Part shown: positions 7,360 through 14,487 of the stretch, piece by piece
How positions within the stretch are numbered: the stretch's first letter is position 1
Layout: every line of letters starts with the position of its first letter
Assembly: GCA_003567255.1 (NCBI GenBank)
Contig: PWZW01000169.1
Coordinates: 1-21,254 of the forward strand
Source: Puniceicoccaceae bacterium
Lineage (GTDB): Bacteria; Verrucomicrobiota; Verrucomicrobiia; Opitutales; Coraliomargaritaceae
Reading direction: 5' to 3'
Length of the DNA: 21,254 nt
The notes under the pieces: generated by a model
The model's input: only the letters and a program-made list of their open reading frames with translations
Databases searched by the model: none
Told to the model about the DNA's origin: nothing
Translations under genes and position numbers: made by a program

Positions 7360-8547
7360 ATGAATGTTCAGATCGGCACTCCCTTTAAATCGTCTGCGAC
7401 AAAAGTCCTGCTTTGCGGCTCTGGAGAGCTCGGTAAAGAGGTGGTGATCGAGCTTCAGCGCTACGGTGTCGAGGTGATTGCCGTCGATGCCTATGCCAAC
7501 GCTCCGGCCATGCAGGTGGCCGACCGCGCGGTGGTGGTTTCCATGCTGGATGGCCCCGCGCTGCGGCGGACGATCGAGGCGGAGCGGCCGGACTTTGTTG
7601 TGCCCGAGGTCGAGGCAATCGCCACGGAGGTCTTGGCAGCGCTGGAAGCGGAAGGGCTCACCACGGTGATCCCCACCGCGCGGGCCGCGCAATTGACGAT
7701 GAACCGGGAGGGCATCCGTCGCTTGGCTGCGGAGGAGCTGGGTTTGCAAACCTCCCCGTACCGTTTTGCCGCTGATCGTGCCGAGTTTGAGGCGGCGGTC
7801 AAAGCCATCGGCCTGCCCTGCGTGGTCAAGCCGATCATGAGCTCCTCGGGGAAGGGGCAGAGTACCTTGCGAGAGCTCAGCCAGCTGGATGCGGTTTGGG
7901 AGTACGCTCAGGCAGGCGGGCGTGCCGGGCGGGGCAAGGTCATTGTCGAAGGCTTTGTCGAGTTTGACTACGAAATCACGCTGCTCACCGTGCGTCACGC
8001 TGGCGGCACCGCCTTTTGCGCCCCCATTGGGCACATCCAAGTCGACGGCGACTATCGCGAGTCCTGGCAACCGCAGCCAATGGCAGACGCCGCACTCGAC
8101 AAAGCCCGCGCCTACGCGGAGCAAATCACTTCTGCGCTCGGCGGACGCGGCATTTTTGGAGTCGAGCTTTTCGTGAAAGGTGACGAAGTTATTTTCAGCG
8201 AGGTGTCTCCCCGCCCGCATGACACCGGGATGGTGACTATGGTGGGGCAGGATTTGTCACAGTTTGCGCTGCACGCCCGGGCGATCCTTGGCTTACCTGT
8301 ACCAAACATCGTTCAGCGAGGCCCCGCCGCCTCCTGCGTGATTTTAGCCGAGGGTCATTCGGAGGATGTGCGCTATGGCGGCTTGGAAAACGCGCTCGCC
8401 GAGCCGGATACGCAGCTCCGCTTGTTTGGGAAGCCCGGGGTCGAGGGCCGGCGGCGGATGGGGGTTGCCCTCGCGCTCGGAGAAACCATCGAAAAAGCGC
8501 GCGCGAAGGCAAGGCGTGCCGCGGCCGCGGTAAAGCTTGACCTTTAG
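7360..8547 (+). CDS. purT: Formate-dependent phosphoribosylglycinamide formyltransferase 2
   Basis: PurT is an ATP-grasp enzyme that makes formylglycinamide ribonucleotide from GAR, formate and ATP, the folate-independent version of the third purine step. The chosen ATG at 7360 gives 395 residues, the normal length, and the N terminus aligns with the family. A TTG at 7315 would add 15 unconserved residues. Motifs seen are GSGELGKEV (20-28), the DAYANAPAMQVAD substrate loop, VVKPIMSSSGKGQ (ATP loop), FDYEITLLTVR, and GVELFVKGDEVIFSEVSPRPHDTGMVT near the metal site. No other pur gene is in the window. It is divergent from selO. Confidence 0.96.
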   Translation: MNVQIGTPFKSSATKVLLCGSGELGKEVVIELQRYGVEVIAVDAYANAPAMQVADRAVVVSMLDGPALRRTIEAERPDFVVPEVEAIATEVLAALEAEGLTTVIPTARAAQLTMNREGIRRLAAEELGLQTSPYRFAADRAEFEAAVKAIGLPCVVKPIMSSSGKGQSTLRELSQLDAVWEYAQAGGRAGRGKVIVEGFVEFDYEITLLTVRHAGGTAFCAPIGHIQVDGDYRESWQPQPMADAALDKARAYAEQITSALGGRGIFGVELFVKGDEVIFSEVSPRPHDTGMVTMVGQDLSQFALHARAILGLPVPNIVQRGPAASCVILAEGHSEDVRYGGLENALAEPDTQLRLFGKPGVEGRRRMGVALALGETIEKARAKARRAAAAVKLDL

Positions 8548-8568
8548 GCGGATTTTGAGGGCGGACGC

Positions 8569-8589
8569 TCCCCGGCGGGAACGCTTTTT
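8569..8589 (+). terminator. Weak candidate terminator after purT
   Basis: TCCC (8569-8572) and GGGA (8577-8580) form a short GC hairpin with a CGGC loop, followed after four bases by a run of five Ts (8585-8589). It is 22 bp past the purT stop. The stem is only 4 bp, so the call is weak. Confidence 0.25.
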
Positions 8590-8670
8590 CACGAAATTTA
8601 GCATCGCCTCAGTGGGGCCCACCTTTATGGATGCTGAGGGTAAACACTCTTAAATTCAACTAAGCGTCCT

Positions 8671-9666
8671 ATGCTTTGGTACTACGAAAAAAACGGTCAG
8701 CAAAACGGCCCTGTTTCTGAAGATGAGCTCAAGGAACTCGTGCAGGCGGGTGAGCTCCGCGAATCCAATTTAGTCTGGAAACAGGGTATGGAAGACTGGA
8801 AACCTTACACCGAGGTTTTCGCCCAAGAGCCGACCTCCGGCAGCGGACTCAAGTTGCGTACCCCTCAAAGGCAAAATGAGCCGGAAGAGGCATGGACCAC
8901 ATCGGTCACTCCGGGAGCAACGAACTCAGGCAAGGAAAGCACCGGAGCCGAGGGTTTTTATCGGCAAGCCGCGCCCGGCGCAGGAAAGACTCCGGGGGAG
9001 GTCAGGACAAACGCTGAGCTGCGTAAATCGGCCCGGGACGCCCTCTCCGGCCAATGGTTTTCCGCTGCCAGGATGACTGCGATTTACGTGCTGATTAACA
9101 TGTTCACCAGCCTGATCCCGGCGGTGGGAAGCATCGTGCAGTGGCTGATTGGCGGGCCGCTGCTGCGCGGATACGCGTCGTTTTTCTTGAAAAGCACGCG
9201 GGGCCAGGCGACCGACCTTGGAAACCTTTTCAGTGGCTTCGGCCGCTTCTGGCACGCTTGTGGGATCTATATTGTATCCGGATCTTTGATCTTACTTGCT
9301 TCCTTCGCTGGTGCGGTGCCGGGGATTGTATTGGTTTTTCTTACAGAAGATCTGAATGCCGCTGCCGGAATTGCCTTCGGCATCCTTGTTTTTGGCGCGT
9401 TCGTGGGTGGGGCTTACATGTATATCCGCTACGCGATGATCTACTTTATTTCAAATGATATTCCCGAGGTCGGGGTGCTCGAAACGCTTAAAGCAAGTGC
9501 CGAAATGATGGATGGTTCCAAAAAGAAGCTGATGTTCCTTACCTTCAGCTTCTTCGGTTGGCACCTCCTTGGCGTCTTGACCTTTGGTATCGGCCTGCTC
9601 TGGAGTTTCCCTTACATGATGTCCGCTTTCGCAGCCTTTTACGATGACTTGCGCAATGAGCGTTAG
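8671..9666 (+). CDS. GYF_2 domain and DUF975-type membrane protein
   Basis: The 331-residue protein has two recognisable parts. Residues 1-49 form a GYF_2 domain (WYYEKNGQQNGPVSEDEL, then LVWKQGMEDWKP), a small module thought to bind proline-rich peptides. A hydrophilic, Gly/Pro/Glu-rich linker runs to about residue 110. The C-terminal part has about four hydrophobic segments (about 134-160, 194-223, 231-260, 288-318) and ends like DUF975 proteins, with SAEMMDGSKKKLMFL, FFGWHLLGVLTFGIGLLW and a closing FYDDL. The function is unknown. The domain order suggests a cytoplasmic protein-interaction head on an integral membrane body. The gene stands alone on the plus strand, and its TAG lies inside a stem-loop shared with the convergent SRAP gene. 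Confidence 0.85.
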   Translation: MLWYYEKNGQQNGPVSEDELKELVQAGELRESNLVWKQGMEDWKPYTEVFAQEPTSGSGLKLRTPQRQNEPEEAWTTSVTPGATNSGKESTGAEGFYRQAAPGAGKTPGEVRTNAELRKSARDALSGQWFSAARMTAIYVLINMFTSLIPAVGSIVQWLIGGPLLRGYASFFLKSTRGQATDLGNLFSGFGRFWHACGIYIVSGSLILLASFAGAVPGIVLVFLTEDLNAAAGIAFGILVFGAFVGGAYMYIRYAMIYFISNDIPEVGVLETLKASAEMMDGSKKKLMFLTFSFFGWHLLGVLTFGIGLLWSFPYMMSAFAAFYDDLRNER

Positions 9667-9712
9667 CGCGTATCGTTTTAAAACTACGTTCGTGTTTTAA
9701 AAAAGCGCTAAC
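9662..9712. terminator. Two-part stem-loop shared by convergent genes (bidirectional terminator candidate)
   Basis: The outer arms GTTAGCGC (9662-9669) and GCGCTAAC (9705-9712) are perfectly complementary. Inside them, TTTTAAAAC (9676-9684) and GTTTTAAAA (9694-9702) form a perfect 9-bp stem with a 9-base loop. Only 6 and 2 unpaired bases separate the two stems. The structure contains the TAG of the GYF_2/DUF975 gene (9664-9666) and the TAA of the SRAP gene (9699-9697). It is the only sequence between them, so it probably stops transcription from both sides. Confidence 0.6.
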
Positions 9713-10362
9713 TGAGGGTCTGAAGGAGGGGTCCAGGGGCGAAGGCACTCCGGACTGTCAAAGGCAGGCTTATTCACTTCAGGCGAAACGGGATGAAACT
9801 CGAGCGCTGCTTCCGCCTTGCATCGATCCGCCTTGTCCGCTGGTCCCCGCAGCCAGGCGTCGGCCGAATCAAAACGAATAAACAGGGGCATGCGGTGATG
9901 GATCCGGGCAACGGTGGGATCGGCCGCGCGGGTCAACAAAACACAGGCCGCTGCCTGCGTACCCTGATCAAGCAGGAGCGCAGCGACCAACAGGATCGGC
10001 GACGCTGTGCTGAAGAGGTAGTGGGGCTGGGGAGGCTTCGTCGAGCGGTCCCACTCGTAAAACCCACTGATCGGCACGAGGGCACGCTGCCCTCGCCATG
10101 CGGCTGCAAAGGTCGGTTTCTCCGCGGCAGTCTCACTCCGGGCATTGATCAGGAGGGGGGCCTTTGCCTTTGCTTGAAATCCCCAGGGATGTGGAGCCCA
10201 GGTCAACGCCTTGGCCGCGTCGATCTCGGCTGGCCGAAGCAGTTTGATCTCGCTACCCGGCGCTATGTTGTAGTGCTTTGCCGGGGCTGAGCCACTGGGG
10301 TCGGCGCCGAGGAGTGACCGTAGCCGGGCGCCATCGAAGGCTTGGACAAAACGTCCGCACAT
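9697..10362 (-). CDS. SRAP domain protein (YedK/HMCES family, abasic-site shield)
   Basis: SRAP proteins crosslink through their Cys2 to abasic sites in single-stranded DNA, protecting them during replication. The 221-residue product begins MCGRF, giving the essential Cys2. It also has HYNIAPG, INARSET (Asn73), ISGFYEW (Glu103) and RIHHRMP (His155), the remaining active-site set of the family. The length is typical. The ATG at 10362 is only 3 bp after the holB stop, so it is the fourth gene of the pfkB-tmk-holB run and probably translationally coupled to holB. That places a replication-fork repair protein in one operon with a clamp-loader subunit and a dTMP kinase. Confidence 0.95.
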   Translation of the reverse strand: MCGRFVQAFDGARLRSLLGADPSGSAPAKHYNIAPGSEIKLLRPAEIDAAKALTWAPHPWGFQAKAKAPLLINARSETAAEKPTFAAAWRGQRALVPISGFYEWDRSTKPPQPHYLFSTASPILLVAALLLDQGTQAAACVLLTRAADPTVARIHHRMPLFIRFDSADAWLRGPADKADRCKAEAALEFHPVSPEVNKPAFDSPECLRPWTPPSDPQLALF

Positions 10363-10365
10363 GCC

Positions 10366-11352
10366 TCAGGTTCGGGCCCGGGCCCAAATGCGGAGAGATT
10401 TCAGGAGGAAAAGCTCGAAAGCGGCCGCCTCGTTGAGATTTAGCTCCAGTAAGCCGCTTGTTTTTTCGAGGGCTTCAGTGACGTGGTTGAGGGCGAGGAT
10501 GATCTTGGTACTGGTCTCCGGCGCGTCTTTCAGACGTCGCTTCGCAAAGGCAGCGGTAGCCCTTTCGATCTGCGCGTACAATTGCTTGCGCAGGCCCCGG
10601 CTCAGCCCCGCTTCAAGGGCGGCTTGTTGGTCGTCAGTCATGTCTTCCGGCAAGTCCTCGCGACCCAGTTTTACGCTGGTCTTGGTCAGCTCGGTGAGGA
10701 GGATTTGGAAGCGGGCGTTGAGCCCGTAGGCACCAAAGATGGCCTCGGCGATTTCACTTTTGGCCCGTGGTCCATCCACCGCCTTGCCGATCCAGCTTTG
10801 GTAGTCGTCCAGCCAGGATTGCCATTCTACCGCGTTGAGGGCGGGGGAGTCGGCCGGGATGCGAAAGTTGAAGCAGCGACTCCGGATCGTATCAAGTAGA
10901 TCATACGGCCGGGTGGAAAGCAGAAAGAGGGTGGTGTCTTCAGGGGGCTCTTCGAGGGTTTTCAAAAAAGCGTTGGCGGCTTGGATATTCATCCGGTCCG
11001 CTTCCACGAGGATACCGACTTTACGGCCCCCGCCGTGTGAGCTTTTTTGCACATTGCCGACGAGGTAGCGAATGCTGTTGGGCGGAAATTCGCCCCCTTC
11101 CTTGCGCCCGATGGGAATGATCCGCGTCTTCCCCGCGGGCCGGACAAAAAAGCAGTCGGGGTGCTTCACCGGGGGTAGTTCGCTTTGCAGAAGGTGCTGC
11201 GCGATGCTCAGGGCGATGGCCTCGAGGGTGCCGAGGTCCTCCCCGTGCAGCAAGATGCCGTGCGCCAGACGCTTGCGCTCAAGCGAGCGTTCCAGTACTT
11301 CGACCGGGCGTGATCCGCGGAGATGCTCAGGTAAAGCGTCGGCTAATTTCAT
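10366..11352 (-). CDS. holB: DNA polymerase III subunit delta'
   Basis: Delta' is the stationary subunit of the clamp loader that opens the beta sliding clamp. The ATG at 11352 gives 328 residues and a 26-bp overlap with the end of tmk. Starting at 11403 would add 17 unconserved residues. Visible features are the AAA+ core with KVGILVEADRMN (101-112), ANAFLKTLEEPP, and RSRC (147-150) as in the clamp-loader SRC motif. The Walker A loop is absent (GILLHGEDLGTLEA at its place), as expected for delta', which does not hydrolyse ATP. Adjacent tmk is the classic bacterial neighbour. The C-terminal third is less conserved, as usual. Confidence 0.9.
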   Translation of the reverse strand: MKLADALPEHLRGSRPVEVLERSLERKRLAHGILLHGEDLGTLEAIALSIAQHLLQSELPPVKHPDCFFVRPAGKTRIIPIGRKEGGEFPPNSIRYLVGNVQKSSHGGGRKVGILVEADRMNIQAANAFLKTLEEPPEDTTLFLLSTRPYDLLDTIRSRCFNFRIPADSPALNAVEWQSWLDDYQSWIGKAVDGPRAKSEIAEAIFGAYGLNARFQILLTELTKTSVKLGREDLPEDMTDDQQAALEAGLSRGLRKQLYAQIERATAAFAKRRLKDAPETSTKIILALNHVTEALEKTSGLLELNLNEAAAFELFLLKSLRIWARART

Positions 11353-11971
11353 CCCAAATTTGTCCTTCCAGGGTTTTGATCGACGATGTGCCGTCGACCA
11401 CAAAAAAGCGTTCTGGCTCCGCCTCGGCGAGGGTTAGGTAGCCCCGTCGCACGTTTTCGTAAAAGGCCAGTGCCTCCGACTCCATCCGGTCAAGTTTGCC
11501 GTCGGTCCGGGCCCGCGCCCGCTCCAGCCCGGTCGCAGCCGGGATGTCTACGAGGATGGTGAGGTCGGGGACCCGTTGGCCAATGGCAAAGCGGTTGACC
11601 GCTTCCACCGCCTCCGGTGCGAGCGCGCGGGCGACGCCCTGGTAGACTGTGGTCGAATCAAGGAAACGGTCGCACAGGACCCACTGGCCGTCGTCGAGCG
11701 CGGGTTGCAGCACCTCGCGCACGAGCTGGGCGCGGCTGGCGGCAAAGAGGAGGAGCTCTGCCTCCGCGCACATATTTTTGCCCGCCGGGTTGTGTTTGAG
11801 GAGGTCGCGGACGATCTCGCCGATCGCGGTCCCACCGGGCTCACGGGTTATGAGCGGAGCCTGCCCCTTTGCGCCGAGGCGCTTGGCAAGGGCCGCTAGC
11901 TGGGTGGATTTGCCACAACCTTCCCCACCTTCAAAGGTTATGAAAACTCCGCTTGCCTTGGGTTGCCTCAT
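11327..11971 (-). CDS. tmk: Thymidylate kinase
   Basis: Tmk phosphorylates dTMP to dTDP for DNA synthesis. The protein from the ATG at 11971 is 214 residues, the usual length. The frame extends upstream into the pfkB-family gene, but those 48 codons have no family similarity. Motifs are the P-loop GGEGCGKST (15-23), TREPGGT (42-48), DRF (101-103) with the following DSTTVYQG, and an arginine-rich lid around residues 150-165. Its 3' end overlaps the holB start by 26 bp and its start is 28 bp after the pfkB-family stop, so it is the second gene of a four-gene operon. Confidence 0.95.
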   Translation of the reverse strand: MRQPKASGVFITFEGGEGCGKSTQLAALAKRLGAKGQAPLITREPGGTAIGEIVRDLLKHNPAGKNMCAEAELLLFAASRAQLVREVLQPALDDGQWVLCDRFLDSTTVYQGVARALAPEAVEAVNRFAIGQRVPDLTILVDIPAATGLERARARTDGKLDRMESEALAFYENVRRGYLTLAEAEPERFFVVDGTSSIKTLEGQIWDEISRRFT

Positions 11972-11999
11972 GTTTTCGGGGGATGGTGGATGCTCCGGT

Positions 12000-13109
12000 T
12001 TACCAAGTTTGAATGAAGCTCTCGATCTCTCCGATGGAGGGGCTTTTCGCGGTCCGGACGTAGAGTCCGGAGGTAGCCACAGCCATGGTGAGCGAAGCCT
12101 CCGGCGAGAGCCCAAGCATCCGCGCGGTCACAAAGCCAGCGTTGAAGTGGTCGCCCGCCCCGGTTGTGATTTTCGGATCTTCGGTGTAAGGCCCTTTCAC
12201 GTACACGCTTTCGTCGCGCGTCGCACAGGCGGCCCCGGTACTGGGGTGGACCACTACGGTACCGATCTTTAGCTGATTGCGGATCCGGCTGGCCATTTTT
12301 TTCAAATCCTCAGGCTCGGCACCGAGCGGGGAAAACCCGAGGATGGCGTCGACTTGCTGCGCTTCCTTCAGGTTCAGCCCGAGGATGGCGTGGCCGTGCG
12401 ACTGAAAGCGCGAGATGATTTTCAGGACATTGCTGATGTCCCCCCGCGAGCGTTTTTGGGGGTCTGCCAAATCGAAGAAAAAGACCCGGTTGTCGTGCGG
12501 GGGGAGGTGGGCGAGCACACGGTCGAGGAAGGCATTAAAGATCGATGACATGTTTGGGATCATCGTCCAGTTCACCATGGCGATCAGGTCAGCCCGGGAA
12601 AAAGCATCCAAAAACGCGCCTTCCCCCATCTTGGTAATGATTTGCTCATAGCTGATCAAATCCATGCTCGCCATGGACCCGAGCATGATCTTGCCGTCGG
12701 TGAATTCCGCGGCGTGCGTGATGCCCGGTTCCACCAAGCTGACCGCCTCGGTTTGCTCAGCAAACTGCTTGAACACAGGATGAATTTCCGGATCTCCCAA
12801 CGCTCCGATATAGCGGACTTTGATGCCGAGGGCGCGCTGCGCGTTTGCCATGATCGGCCCGTTTCCGCCCAGTTTATCCACCACCGGGGCCAGTTCAATA
12901 TTCGTGCTCTTCCCGGCGGCATCGGCGATCCGCTCCGCGAAAGCGGAAATGGTTTTGAGCGGAGTGTAGTTTTCCCCTTGGCCGGAGCGCTGGTCGACGG
13001 GACGGACGATTTTATCGACAAAGCCGTCCAGCCCGACGAGGGCGGATTTTTCAAAAACCGAAGAGGCTTTTTCGCTAAGTTCTTTGAGGGTGCGTTCGCT
13101 TGAGTTCAT
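12000..13109 (-). CDS. PfkB-family carbohydrate/nucleoside kinase
   Basis: This is a ribokinase-fold sugar or nucleoside kinase of 369 residues. It has the PfkB N-terminal signature GGNGPIMANAQRALG (from residue 81) and the C-terminal signature ITTGAGDHFNAG, where Asp320 is the catalytic base and GAG forms the anion hole. The substrate cannot be read from sequence; adenosine-kinase-like or sugar kinase activity are both possible. About 45 residues before the first strands are unusually hydrophilic, and the GGNGP block comes later than in most family members. The gene heads the minus-strand run pfkB-tmk-holB-SRAP, and its ATG faces the second exbB gene across a 211-bp spacer, so the operon promoter should lie there. 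Confidence 0.85.
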   Translation of the reverse strand: MNSSERTLKELSEKASSVFEKSALVGLDGFVDKIVRPVDQRSGQGENYTPLKTISAFAERIADAAGKSTNIELAPVVDKLGGNGPIMANAQRALGIKVRYIGALGDPEIHPVFKQFAEQTEAVSLVEPGITHAAEFTDGKIMLGSMASMDLISYEQIITKMGEGAFLDAFSRADLIAMVNWTMIPNMSSIFNAFLDRVLAHLPPHDNRVFFFDLADPQKRSRGDISNVLKIISRFQSHGHAILGLNLKEAQQVDAILGFSPLGAEPEDLKKMASRIRNQLKIGTVVVHPSTGAACATRDESVYVKGPYTEDPKITTGAGDHFNAGFVTARMLGLSPEASLTMAVATSGLYVRTAKSPSIGEIESFIQTW

Positions 13110-13163
13110 GCAGTATGCAGCAGTGGGTTAAAATGTGCCTTCGATAAGACGGCTATTTGCTAT

Positions 13164-13183
13164 GCCTAGGTGCTTCCCGAGGC
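13164..13183 (+). other. Small hairpin upstream of the terminator-like element
   Basis: GCCTAGG (13164-13170) pairs with CCCGAGGC (13177-13183, with one internal A-G mismatch) around a 6-base loop. It is the first of four consecutive hairpins in the leader of the second exbB gene. Alone it is weak evidence; its neighbours make it worth recording. Confidence 0.3.
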
Positions 13184-13189
13184 TGCCGC

Positions 13190-13226
13190 AACCCCTTTTC
13201 GCAGAAGCTTGCTCTGCGGGTTTTTT
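13190..13226 (+). terminator. Intrinsic-terminator-like hairpin upstream of the second exbB
   Basis: CGCAGA (13200-13205) pairs with TCTGCG (13213-13218). AACC (13190-13193) can extend the stem with GGTT (13219-13222) across a bulge, and six Ts follow at 13221-13226. This is the best canonical terminator in the window. However, it lies about 95 bp before a gene on the same strand, with only the divergent pfkB gene behind it, so no known gene ends here. It could end a small RNA or act as an attenuator for exbB/exbD. Confidence 0.5.
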
Positions 13227-13249
13227 GACTTGGCTTGTTTGTCTGCTTG

Positions 13250-13294
13250 CAGGAATGCGCGCTTCCTGTTGGCTTTAGAAAGAAAGGAACTTTC
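13250..13294 (+). promoter_or_regulatory. Two hairpins in the leader of the second exbB
   Basis: CAGGAA (13250-13255) with TTCCTG (13263-13268) forms a perfect 6-bp stem with a 7-base loop. GAAAG (13278-13282) with CTTTC (13290-13294) forms a 5-bp stem with loop AAAGGAA, which itself contains the only purine-rich AAGGAA near the start. They lie 53 and 27 bp before the ATG. The second could occlude a ribosome binding site, though AAGGAA is too far from the ATG to be a standard one. Confidence 0.3.
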
Positions 13295-13320
13295 GGGTTT
13301 CAAAACAAACTGTTTAAGCA

Positions 13321-14052
13321 ATGCTCACAAGCCACTTCGCCTCTTTTCTTATCGTTGCCAGTAACCCCGGTCCACTGTCGTACTTCGCTCAGTCCAATCT
13401 CGCCGGGAAGGTCATTATTTTTATCCTGATCATCTGTAGCTTCATCGCCTGGTCGGTGATGCTGGGGAAGTGGATGGAGCTTTCGAAAATGATTCAGCTG
13501 AACCGCCGCTTTGAGCGCTCGGCCAGCAAAGAGTCCCACCTCCTCGCGCTCGACCCCGCAAAGCTTACCAAATCAAAAGCGCCCTATGCCGTGCTAACGT
13601 CCGATGCGATCACCGCCTTCTTCCGCTACGGCGGGCGTGAGGTCAGCACCGATGTCCAGCGCACCGCCCTGCGGATTGGCCATGTTGAGAATGCTTTGCA
13701 ACGCGCCGTTGCTGAGCAGACCGTGCGCTACGAATCGAAGATGGTCGTGCTCGGTTCCATCGTGACGGGCGCCCCTTTCCTTGGTTTGCTCGGTACGGTT
13801 TGGGGGGTGATGGATGCCTTTGGCGGGCTCATCGGGAGTAGCAGTGCGACCCTCCAGAGCCTCGCCCCCGGGGTCTCCGGTGCCCTCCTCACCACGGTGG
13901 CGGGGCTGATCGTCGCCATTCCTTCCGTCTTTGGTTACAACTTCCTCCTCCAGTCCACTAAAACCGCCATGGTCGAGTTGGAAAACTACGCCAGTACGGT
14001 GGCAGACCGGATTGAACTGGAGGCCCAGGCGGCCGCCGTAGGCGAAGACTAA
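13321..14052 (+). CDS. MotA/TolQ/ExbB proton channel family protein (second copy)
   Basis: This is a second ExbB/TolQ-type inner-membrane protein, 243 residues, with hydrophobic segments at about 29-47, 141-167 and 187-208. The signature GAPFLGLLGTVWGVMDAF (150-167) and LAPGVSGALLTTVAGLIVAIPSVFGYN in the third helix match TolQ/ExbB closely, better than in the first copy. The long cytoplasmic loop between helices 1 and 2 is about 90 residues, as in TolQ. The ATG at 13321 follows a structured leader and lacks a close Shine-Dalgarno site. An exbD-like gene follows after 21 bp. tolA, tolB, pal and tonB are not adjacent, so TolQ versus ExbB identity is open. Confidence 0.93.
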   Translation: MLTSHFASFLIVASNPGPLSYFAQSNLAGKVIIFILIICSFIAWSVMLGKWMELSKMIQLNRRFERSASKESHLLALDPAKLTKSKAPYAVLTSDAITAFFRYGGREVSTDVQRTALRIGHVENALQRAVAEQTVRYESKMVVLGSIVTGAPFLGLLGTVWGVMDAFGGLIGSSSATLQSLAPGVSGALLTTVAGLIVAIPSVFGYNFLLQSTKTAMVELENYASTVADRIELEAQAAAVGED

Positions 14053-14073
14053 AACCGGATTTTCCAGAGGCTC

Positions 14074-14487
14074 ATGGCACGCAAATTTCATCGTAAGGAC
14101 CGGCTCTCCGCCCTCTCGGAGATCAACGTCACGCCCTTGATCGACCTCGCTTTCGCCTTGTTGATTATTTTTATGATCACGACGCCGCTCCTTGAGCAGA
14201 CCATCGACGTCAATTTGCCGCTCGAATCGGCCAGTCCGCAGCAGGACCGCGACACTAACTTTCAAACCGTCACGATTGATGGCGACGGCCTTTACTTCTG
14301 GGGGGACGAGCGGGTCAGCACTGCCCAGTTACGCGATCGCCTGGCGCTCACCGCCCAGGATCGCGATCCCCCGGTCCTCAGCATTCGGGCAGACGCGCAG
14401 TTACCTTATCAGCGGGTCATCACGCTAATGGATATGATCAAGCAGAACAATCTGAGCCGGATCAGTCTCGATACGCGGGTGGATTAA
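14074..14487 (+). CDS. ExbD/TolR family biopolymer transport protein (second copy)
   Basis: This 137-residue partner of the preceding channel protein has a basic N-terminal tail, then EINVTPLIDLAFALLIIFMI. That segment is the ExbD/TolR membrane helix, and Asp24 is the conserved protonatable residue. A periplasmic domain of about 95 residues ends with RVITLMDMIKQNNLSRISL, the usual dimerisation fold. It lies 21 bp after the exbB-like gene and forms an operon with it. Its TAA (14485-14487) interlocks with the TAA of the convergent acyltransferase gene (14486-14484) in the four bases TTAA, leaving no room for a separate terminator. Confidence 0.93.
   Translation: MARKFHRKDRLSALSEINVTPLIDLAFALLIIFMITTPLLEQTIDVNLPLESASPQQDRDTNFQTVTIDGDGLYFWGDERVSTAQLRDRLALTAQDRDPPVLSIRADAQLPYQRVITLMDMIKQNNLSRISLDTRVD

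Noticed and set aside
6907..8220. Minus-strand open frame spanning purT and the start of selO (about 437 codons)
   Set aside because: It overlaps two well-supported genes out of frame and has no coherent domain.
8607..8639. Inverted repeat CCTCAG/CTGAGG upstream of the GYF_2/DUF975 gene
   Set aside because: The arms are 6 bp with a 21-base gap and no supporting context, so this is easily chance.
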